64,000 bases of DNA from Chamaelirium japonicum (lineage: Eukaryota > Streptophyta > Magnoliopsida > Liliales > Melanthiaceae). The notes below the pieces were generated by a model. That model searched no databases, was not told where the DNA came from, and was given only the letters and a program-made list of their open reading frames with translations. Positions within the stretch are counted from its first letter, which is position 1, and each line of letters opens with the position of its first letter. The position numbers and the translations under genes are program-made. Positions 56,774-64,000 of the stretch are shown piece by piece. Location of the stretch: assembly GCA_947650365.1 (NCBI GenBank), contig CANTAL010000126.1:186001-250000 (forward strand), written 5' to 3'.

Positions 56774-57188
56774 GTCCTGGCATGGGCGTACCCCTCGAAG
56801 GGCGAGCCCGCCGAACAGGATCATCGAGGGAAATTAACCGAGCAGGGGGCAGCTAGCACTTATTAGTTTCCTTTTAAAATAAAAATGGTTTAAGTCTCTG
56901 AGTAGAGGGAAGTTTTTAGTCTTTTGGTTCGCTTATCGTTTTTCCGGGCTCAGAGACTATATTGAGGTTTAGCGAGCATGCCGAGCTTTTCGTTTGCATG
57001 TGTTTTAAAATAAAATGGTTGAATCGAATTAGTTGCCTCGCTCGGGGTATCACTCTCGAGATCGCTGTGAAACTCCTAAAGCGAACTCATGAGCAACACA
57101 GAGAGAGAGAAACGCATAGGCGAGCTCAAAAAGATGAGAATTTCATTGATTGACAGGAAATTGCAAGAGCAGTTACAAGACTGCAAGT
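56774..57188. other. AT-rich spacer between converging gag and antisense ORF
   Basis: About 415 bp without a credible ORF. It holds two similar AT-rich motifs about 131 bp apart, TTTTAAAATAAAA at about 56872 and 57003. Each contains AATAAA (56878-56883 and 57009-57014), a possible polyadenylation signal for plus-strand RNA. A GA-rich run (GAGAGAGAGAAACGC) lies near 57102. The right end would be the 3' untranslated part of an antisense transcript. Confidence 0.5.
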
Positions 57189-58268
57189 TCAAGGCTTGCT
57201 AGGCTCCGCCCCACTGTCGTCCCCTCGGCGCCGCTTATTCGACCTCTCGGTCTTGTACCTTTCCACAGCGGCCAGGGCGCCCTTCTTGAGGAGACAGTCC
57301 AGCTGGGCTTGGAGGCGACCTTGTTGAGCTCGAAGGCCTTCAGCGTGCGTCTCCTTCAGGGCGGCGATCTCTGTCTTCAGAGCAGCGACCTCGCCTTGAA
57401 GTTGAGCCGCCTCCTTCCTAGCGGCCTCTCTGGCAGTGATGGCCTCGTCCCGCTCTGCCGCGGCCTTTTTGAGGTCGTCGGAGGTCTTGAGCTGGGCCGT
57501 CTCCAGCTCGGCCATGCCCGACACTAGGGTCGCGACCCTCAGGCGGAGCTCCTCCGTCTCTTTCAGGGCCCCGGCCTGTGAAGCCCGCTAGAGCTCGTGG
57601 ATGTGCTCATCCACCTTGCGCTCAGACCCCCAGAGGGAATCGTCGAACAAGGCGGCCAGTGCCTTCTCGGCCCCAGCGACCTCCGCGGCCAGCGCCTGGC
57701 TCTGTTTCTCCGCCTGCACAAGGAAGATGAAAAAGTCAGCAAAAAGGCAGAAATTAACATTTTTGGCGGAAGGGTCAGAGAGGGCAAAATGTACCTCGGC
57801 CAGGCGTTCGCTTATTGAAGCGAAGGGGGCTCGGGCAAAGACGTTGCGGCCCAGCAGCTGCCGCACGTAGTAGGGCGCCCTCCCCTCCTCCACAGAGGAG
57901 CCCGCGCTGGGACCCCCCGAAGCTTCGGTAGGAGGGGGCACGCCGGGAGGAGTGGAGGTCGGCACCTCCCCCGGGCGAGCTCCGGCTACTGGCGGGCTTG
58001 GAGGGTCCGCCCTGACCCCCTTTGCCTCCGCTTCCGAGCAGGAGGACTCGGAGTCGGAGCCAATATCCATGAAGGAGGGGGACCTATAGATCAAGTCCCC
58101 CAGATCCTCCAGGAGGTCTGCTTTTTCCTTGCCCCGTCCAGATGACGAGGGCAGAGGAGCGGGTATGGAAGCTGTAGGGGGCGTATAGGTCACAGCGGCG
58201 GCCGAGGTTTCTCGCCCACTGTCCTCGCGGAAAATTTCCCGAGGAGCAGAGGGTGGTGCCCCGCCCTG
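57189..58268 (-). pseudogene. Antisense extra ORF, 3' part, interrupted by one stop
   Basis: Lies opposite to gag. The frame is open from 58325 down to 57591, meets a single TAG at 57590-57588, then continues in the same frame to 57189. Reading 5' to 3': a likely splice acceptor (CTGTCCAG ending at 58269); a Pro/Ser-rich acidic segment with DSESSCSEAEAKG; a block with RAPYYVRQLLGRNVFARAPF; an 81-bp intron; and an Ala/Glu/Lys-rich coiled coil of about 90 residues. A basic NKRRRGDD patch near the C-terminus could be a nuclear signal. The first in-frame ATG is at 58070, and no start lies near the acceptor, so upstream exons are missing. Antisense extra ORFs of this kind are known in Tat-lineage Ty3/gypsy elements; their role is unknown. 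The stop looks like a CAG-to-TAG change. Confidence 0.7.
57714..57794 (-). other. Probable 81-bp intron in the antisense ORF
   Basis: On the minus strand the sequence reads GCCGAG then GTACATTTTG..., ending ...TTCCTTGTGCAG before GCGGAG. That gives GT-AG ends, a T-rich interior and a pyrimidine tract before the acceptor. It is AT-rich against GC-rich flanks. Its length is a multiple of 3, so the frame stays open whether or not it is spliced. Removing it joins two coiled-coil-like segments and drops a hydrophobic Phe-rich stretch. Confidence 0.65.
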
Positions 58269-58416
58269 CTGGACAGAAAAAGGAGCAAATATGAAGAAGA
58301 CACGTGTCTCGCGCCGATCGGGGTCTCATGATGAGATTCATTGTATCAACATCGAGCCTCGCGCCGCATTTAAGATGAAGCGACCGTTGGAGATTCGGAG
58401 CGATACCCGAGCCACA
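58269..58416. other. Region upstream of the antisense ORF
   Basis: About 150 bp between the putative splice acceptor and the 146-bp repeats. On the minus strand it holds the pyrimidine-rich lead-in to the acceptor (58270-58290). A stop closes the antisense frame at 58326-58328. No first exon or promoter is recognisable. Confidence 0.45.
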
Positions 58417-59756
58417 AGATCGCCTAAGGCTGGTGCCCGTAGCTCGCCCGAGGCAGACCCTGACCGCGTGTGACAAGCTCGCACCGGAAGGAGATCGCTC
58501 GTGGCTGACGCTCCCGGCCCACCCAGTGTTTGTGAAATACTGGCAGTCAAAGCTCTCGGCACAGATCGCCCAAGGCTGGTGCCCGCAGCTCGCCCGAGGC
58601 AGACCCTGACCGCGTGTGACAAGCTCGCACCGGAAGGAGATCGCTCGTGGCTGACGCTCCCGGCCCGCCCAGCGTTTGTGAAATACTGGGAGTCAAAACT
58701 CTCGACGCGGATCGCCCGTGGCTGGTGCCCAAGCTCGCCCAAGGCAGACCCTGACCGCGCGTGATGAGCTCGCGTCGGAAGAAGATCGCTCGTGGCTGAC
58801 GCTCCCGGCCCGCCCAGTGTCTGTGAAATACTGGCAATCAAAGCTCTCGGCGCAGATCGCCCACGGCTGGCGCCCAAGCTCGCCCGAAGCAGACACTGGC
58901 CGTGTGTGACAAGCTCGCACCGGAAGGAGATCGCTCGTGGCTGATGCTCCAACCCGCCCAGCGTTTGTGAAATACTGGCAGTCAAAGCTCTCGGCGCAGA
59001 TCGCCCAAGGCTGGTGCCCGCAGCTCGCCCGAGGCGGACCCTGACCGCGTGTGACAAGCTCGCACCGGAAGGAGATCCCTCGTGGCTGACGCTCCCGGCC
59101 CGCCCAGTGTTTGTGAACTACTGGGAGTCAAAGCTCTCGGCGCAGATCGCCCAAGGCTGGTGCCCACAGCTCGCCCGAGGCAGACCCTGACCGCGTGTGA
59201 CAAGCTCGCACCGGAAGGAGATCGCTCGTGGCTGACGCTCCCGGCCCGCCCAGCATTTGTGAAATACTGGGAGTCAAAACTCTCGACGCGGATCGCCCGT
59301 GGCTGGTGCCCAAGCTCGCCCGAGGCAGACCCTGACCGCGCGTGATGAGCTCGCGTCGAAAGGAGATCGCTCGTGGCTGACGCTCCCGGCCCGCCCAGCG
59401 TCTGTGAAATACTGGCAGTCAAAGCTCTCGGTGCAGATCGCCCAAGGCTGGTGCCCGCAGCTCGCCCGAGGCAGACCCTGACCGCGTGTGACAAGCTTGC
59501 ACCGGAAGGAGATCGCTCGTGGCTGACGCTCCCGGCCCGCCCAGCGTTTGTGAACTACTGGGAGTCAAAGCTCTCGGCGCAGATCGCCCAAGGCTGGTGC
59601 CCGCAGCTCGCCCGAGGCAGACCCTGACCGTGTGTGACAAGCTCGTACCGGAAGGAGATCGCTCGTGGCTGACACTCCCGGCCCGCCCAGCGTTTGTGAA
59701 ATACTGACAGTCAAAGCTCTCGGCGCAGACCGCCCACGGTTGGTGCCCGCATCTCC
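58417..59756. repeat. Nine 145-146-bp tandem repeats before the 3' LTR
   Basis: The marker AGCTCGCCCGAGGCAGACCC (or a close variant) recurs with its GCTCG at 58442, 58588, 58733, 58878, 59023, 59169, 59314, 59460 and 59606, all 145 or 146 bp apart. Units differ in a patterned way. The GCGTGATGAGCTCGCGTCG variant appears after 58733 and again after 59314, 581 bp (four units) later, so four-unit blocks were duplicated. Long open frames on both strands are by-products of the repeat. The repeats lie upstream of the antisense ORF and could hold its promoter (inference). Confidence 0.92.
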
Positions 59757-59852
59757 CCAGGTGGAGGTCGCAAATGATTAGAACTCCCAATTCGACCGTC
59801 GTGTGCAATAAGACTCCTGAGCAAGCGCCAAAGTCTCCTTGGTCGCTCCCTC
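59757..59852 (+). other. Unique spacer before the polypurine tract
   Basis: About 95 bp of non-repeated sequence between the last 146-bp unit and the polypurine tract. No ORF or motif is recognised. Confidence 0.5.
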
Positions 59853-59861
59853 AGGAGGGGG
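59853..59861 (+). promoter_or_regulatory. Polypurine tract (plus-strand primer)
   Basis: AGGAGGGGG followed by TAA directly before the 3' LTR's TGTTGG. Purine runs at this place prime plus-strand DNA synthesis in LTR elements. It is short but correctly placed. Confidence 0.75.
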
Positions 59862-60084
59862 TAATGTTGGGGGTAGCTGAAATCTGCCTTGGAGTTCGCA
59901 CCCCCCCTCCGCGCTCACCAAATCACATTATCGGGGAGCGAGATCCACATTGGGCTGAAGGGGCCTTAGGCTAAAAGCTCGCTCAGGAGCTCGTCCAATC
60001 TCGCGCAGGAAATCGCTGGAGATGGCAACGGGAGTTAGACCGTCATGCATATAAAGATACCGGCACCACAAACACCCCTAGCTC

Positions 60085-60265
60085 ATGCAGGAGCTCGCCC
60101 CAAGCTCGCTCAGGAGCTCGCCCCAAGCTCGCTCAGGAGCTCGCCCAAGCTCGCTCAGGAGCTCGATTAAGCTCGCTCAGGAGCTCGCCCGAGCTCGCTC
60201 AGGAGCTCGCCCAAGCTCGCTCAGGAGCTCGATCAAGCTCGCTCAGGAGCTCGCCCAAGCTCGCT
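60085..60265 (+). repeat. 22-bp tandem repeats in 3' LTR
   Basis: Counterpart of 53822-54002 with the same copy number. Several units differ at one or two bases (for example GATCAAG in place of GCCCAAG), with no sign of unit gain or loss since insertion. Confidence 0.9.
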
Positions 60266-60604
60266 AGAACTCCCCAGTTTATTGAAGAGGTCGCTCCCGC
60301 GATGTCCGACTCTTGATAGGTATGGAAGAGAAGGCGGAGCAATGGAGGGCAAGCTCGCCCTGGCTTCCCACCGGAGGTCGCCCACAGTGTCCGGAGGTCG
60401 CCCAGACTTGAACATTCCAGAACAGCCACCTGGCAGCGACAAGAAAGATGCTCTCCCCCACTCAAACCGCCTGGCAGGCTTGACGACAGAATATCAGGGC
60501 GTGAGTACCAAGGACTGTCAGAGACCCACGCGAGCCGGATCGTGGGGGTCTAGAAAGCCCTGGAAGAATCTCCATGTGTCGGGCCACGGTAGGCCGCCGA
60601 TTGC

Positions 60605-60611
60605 TATAAAT
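60605..60611 (+). promoter_or_regulatory. TATA box of 3' LTR
   Basis: TATAAAT at the same position (740 bp in) as in the 5' LTR. If active it would drive readout into satellite section D. Confidence 0.5.
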
Positions 60612-60806
60612 GCTCACCCCCAGGCTCTATAGTACAGGTTCGAAACCCGATTCCCTTCCACTTTCGTCCACTAAAGCTCGCCGTTGTGCAATTGAGACTG
60701 ACTTGAGCGTCGGAGGGTCTGCGCTCCTAAGGGAGCCAGCCGTTCTAACGCTTTTTCTTTGTCTTACAGGCAGCCCACACGGACCAGCGAAAAAATCCCC
60801 CGAACA

Positions 60807-60811
60807 TGATC
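60807..60811. repeat. Target-site duplication TGATC, right of the complete element
   Basis: Exact copy of 53597-53601 directly after CGAACA. The R-orientation satellite then resumes. Confidence 0.95.
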
Positions 60812-63800
60812 CATTCTAATTCATTCGTACGATCCATTCTAATTCATATGCACAAAGGTATCCATTCTAATTCATTCGCACGAAAGAATTAGAATGGATT
60901 GTATGAAAGAATTAGAATGGATCGTGCGAATGAATTAGAATGGATCGTACGAAGGAATTAGAATGGATCGTACGAAGGAATTAGAATGGATCGTACGAAT
61001 GAGTAAGAATGGACCGTACGAATGAATTAGAATGGATCATACGAATGAATTAGAATGGATCGTACGAATTAATTAGAATGGATCATACGAATAAATTAGA
61101 ATGGATCGTACGAATGAATTAGAATGGATACATTCGTGCGAATGAATTAGAATGGATCGTACGAATGAATTAGAATGGATCGTATGAATGAATTAGAATG
61201 GATACATTTGTGCGAATGAATTAGAATGGATCGTACGAATGAATTAGAATGGATCGTATGAATGAATTAGAATGGATCATACGAATGAATTAGAATGGAT
61301 CGTGCTAATGAATTAGAATGGATCGTACGAATGAATTAGAATGGATCGTACGAATGAACTAGAATGGATACATTCGTGCGAATGAATTAGAATGGATCGT
61401 ACGAATGAATTAGAATGGATCGTACGAATGAATTAGAATGGATCGTACGAATGAATTAGAATGGATCATACGAATGAATTAGAATGGATATATTCGTGCG
61501 AATGAATTAGAATGGATCGGACGAATGAATTAGAATGGATCGTACGAATGAATTAGAATGGATCGTACGAATGAATTAGAATGGATCGTACGAATAAATT
61601 AGAATGGATACATTCGTCCGAATGAATTAGAATGGATCATACGAATGAGTAAGAATGGATCGTACGAATGAAATAGAATAGATTTTACGAATGAATTATA
61701 ATGAATCCTATGAATGAATTAGAATGGATCGTGTGAAAGAATTAGAATGGATTGTATAAATCAATTAGAATGGATCGTATGAATGAATTAGAATGGATCG
61801 TGCGAATGAATTCGAATGGATCGTACGAATTCATTCTAATTCATTCATACAATCCATTCTAATTCTTTCACACGATCTATTCTAATTCATTCGTAGGATC
61901 CATTCTAATTCATTCGTACAATCAATTCTATTTCATTCGTACGATCCATTCTTACTTATTCGTATGATCCATTCTAATTCATTCGCACGAATGTATCCAT
62001 TCTAATTCATTCATACAATCCATTCTAATTCATTCCGTACGATCCATTCTAATTCATTCGTACGATCGTACGAATGAATTAGAATTGATCGTAAGAATTA
62101 GAATGGATTGTATGAATGAATTAGAATGAATTCGTACGATCCATTCGAATTCATTCGCACGATCCATTCTAATTCATTCATACGATCCATTCTAATTCAT
62201 TCATACAATCCATTCTAATTCTTTCACACGATCCATTCTAATTCATTCGTAGGATCCATTCTAATTCATTCGTACAATCTATTCTAATACATTCATACGA
62301 TCCATTCTAATTCATTCGCATGAATGTAACCATTCTAATTCATTCATTTGATCCATTATAATTCATTCGTACGACCCATTCTAATTCATTCGTCCGATCC
62401 ATTCTAATTCATTCGCACGAATGTATCCATTCTAATTCATTCGTACGATCCATTCTAATTCATTCGTACGATCCATTCTAATTCATTCGTAAGATCAATT
62501 CCAATTCATTCGTACGATCCATTTTAATTCATTCGTACGATCCATTCTAATTCATTCGCATGAATGTATCCATTCTAGTTCATTCGTACGATCCATTATA
62601 ATTCATTCGTACGATCCATTCTAATTCATTCGCACGATCCATTCTAATTTATTCGTACGATCAATTCTAATTCATTCGCACGAATGTATCCATTCTAATT
62701 CATTCGTACGATCCTGAATTAGAATGGATCGTATGAATGAATTAGAATGGATACCTTTGTGCATATGAATTAGAATGGATCGTACGAATGAATTAGAATG
62801 GATCATATTAATGAATTAGAATGGATCGTACGAATGAATTAGAATGGATACATTCGTGCGAATGAATTAGAATCGATCGTTCACGAATGTATCCATTCTA
62901 ATTCATTCGTACGATCCATTCTAATTCATTAATATGATCCATTCTAATTCATTCGTACGATCCATTCTAATTCATATGCACAAAGGTATCCATTCTAATC
63001 CATTCGTAGGATCCATTCTAATCCATTTGTACGATCCATTCTAATTCATTCGTACGATCCATTCTAATTCATTCGCTCGAATGTATCGATTCTAATCCAT
63101 TCGTACGATCCATTCTAATTTATTCGTACGATCCATTCTAATTCATTCGCATGAATGTAACCATTCTAATTCATTCATTTGATCCATTCTAATTCATTCC
63201 TACGATCCATTCTAATTCATTCGTCCGATCCATTCTAATTCATTCGCACGAATGTATCCATTCTAATTCATTCGTACGATCCATTCTAATTCATTCGCAC
63301 GATCCATTCTAATCCATTCGTACGATCCATTCTAATTCATTCGCTCGAATGTATCCATTCTAATCCATTCGTACGATCCATTCTAATTCATTCGCTCGAA
63401 TGTATCCATTCTAATCCATTCGTACGATCCATTCTAATCCATTCGTATGATCCATTCTAATTCATTCGCATGAATGTAACCATTCTAATTCATTCATTTG
63501 ATCCATTCTAATTCATTCGTACGATCCATTCTAATTCATTCGTCCGATCCATTCTAATTCATTCGCACGAATGTATCCATTCTAATTCATTCACACGATC
63601 CATTCTAATTCATTCGTACGATCCATTCTAATTCATTCGTACGATCCATTCTAATTCATTCATAGGATCCATTCTAATTCATTCGTACAATCTATTCTAT
63701 TTAATTCGTACGATCCATTCTTACTCATTCGTATGATCCATTCTAATTCATTCGGACGAATGTATCCATTCTAATTTATTCGTACGATCCATTTAAATTC

Positions 63801-64000
63801 ATTCGTACGATCCATTCTTACTCATTCGTACGATCCATTCTAATTCCTTCGTACGATCCATTCTAATTCCTTCGTACGATCCATTCTAATTCATTCGCAC
63901 GATCCATTCTAATTCTTTCATACAGTCCATTCTAATTCTTTCGTGCGAATGAATTAGAATGGATACCTTTGTGCATATGAATTAGATTGGATCGTACGAA
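60807..64000. repeat. 23-bp satellite array, section D
   Basis: Same satellite, continuing past the right edge of the window. F orientation runs at about 60881-61829, 62067-62133, 62714-62880 and 63943-64000; the rest is R. It repeats junction types seen tens of kb away: GAATTCATTC at 61829 (as at 26410 and 37060), the CGTACGATCGTACG-type switch at about 62060, and TCCTGAATTAG at 62712 (as at 28255 and 38886). No gene was seen. Confidence 0.96.

Larger units (their letters stand above)
53602..60806 (+). mobile_element. Complete but pol-less LTR retrotransposon (Ty3/gypsy Tat-like, TR-GAG type)
   Basis: A 7205-bp element with two 942-bp LTRs, TGATC target-site duplications, a primer-binding site just inside the 5' LTR and a polypurine tract just before the 3' LTR. 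The 5321-bp interior holds, in order: a Gag ORF (54634-56115), seven 78-bp repeats, an AT-rich spacer, an antisense gene remnant and nine 145-146-bp repeats. No protease, reverse transcriptase, RNase H or integrase could be recognised, and there is no room for them. Gag-only elements with intact LTR signals (TR-GAG) are known in plants as non-autonomous copies mobilised by a partner. The structure fits that class, but a deletion derivative of a larger Tat element is equally possible. The Tat affiliation rests on the Gag sequence type and the antisense extra ORF. Confidence 0.92.
59865..60806 (+). repeat. 3' LTR (942 bp)
   Basis: Same length as the 5' LTR; starts TGTTGGGGG and ends CCCCGAACA. 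It carries the conserved TATA boxes and the 22-bp repeat cluster. Differences from the 5' LTR are scattered substitutions with no net indel. Confidence 0.96.

Noticed and set aside
56279..56866. 195-codon open frame with a 26-residue repeat after gag
   Set aside because: It has no ATG (it begins at GTG), is separated from gag by in-frame stops, and stays open only because the 78-bp repeat is a multiple of 3. Kept as a DNA repeat.
58338..59808. Long ORFs (up to 239 residues) on both strands in the 146-bp repeats
   Set aside because: Repeat-driven and present in several overlapping frames on both strands. No known domain.
1..64000. Human-type satellite II/III (GGAAT repeats) or contamination from it
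   Set aside because: GAATG and GAATGG words occur, but the period is a fixed 23/28 bp with a CGTACG part not found in GGAAT satellites, and the embedded elements are of plant type.
1..64000. Telomeric repeats or rDNA
   Set aside because: No run of TTTAGGG/CCCTAAA and no stretch resembling rRNA was seen while reading both strands.

Overview
The window is plant repetitive DNA. I see no cellular gene, rRNA or tRNA in its 64 kb. About 54 kb is one satellite array built from a 23-bp monomer: an 18-base part GAATGAATTAGAATGGAT followed by a variable CGTAC. A 28-bp variant carries an extra ACATT before CGTGC. The array runs off both ends of the window and is broken only by three LTR-retrotransposon insertions, each flanked by a perfect 5-bp target-site duplication. 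A flowering plant is the best guess, because the complete element has the organisation of plant Ty3/gypsy Tat-type elements (Gag, PBS starting TGGCGCC, antisense extra ORF). The GC-rich Gag codons fit a monocot, but that is weak evidence. The setting is probably constitutive heterochromatin (pericentromeric, subtelomeric or knob-like); the sequence alone does not say which.

Layout: 1-17964 satellite; 17965-18786 solo LTR 1 (822 bp, TSD GATCG); 18787-45857 satellite; 45858-48152 solo LTR 2 (2295 bp, TSD AATGG); 48153-53601 satellite; 53602-60806 complete LTR retrotransposon (7205 bp, two 942-bp LTRs, TSD TGATC); 60807-64000 satellite. The array is not a simple head-to-tail repeat. It changes strand roughly 60 times, and the same inversion junctions recur at distant places. 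A block of about 9 kb (25.4-34.3 kb) recurs at 36.1-45.0 kb, and partly at 48.2-52.3 kb. So long inverted-repeat segments were amplified as units.

The complete element carries a Gag ORF but no protease, reverse transcriptase, RNase H or integrase. It resembles non-autonomous gag-only elements (TR-GAG) that rely on a partner's enzymes. Behind gag lie seven 78-bp repeats, each with a small hairpin. Then comes a converging antisense gene remnant with a convincing 81-bp intron, one in-frame stop and a coiled-coil/basic C-terminus. Nine 145-146-bp repeats, a polypurine tract and the 3' LTR follow. The LTRs differ at about 36 of 942 positions by hand count (about 4%), so the insertion is fairly young.

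The most interesting signals are the recurrent strand-switch junctions (one is a perfect 60-bp palindrome), the promoter-bearing solo LTR 1 pointing at a satellite inversion 0.65 kb downstream, CpG-decay-like variation in the monomers, and the gag-only element with its spliced antisense ORF.
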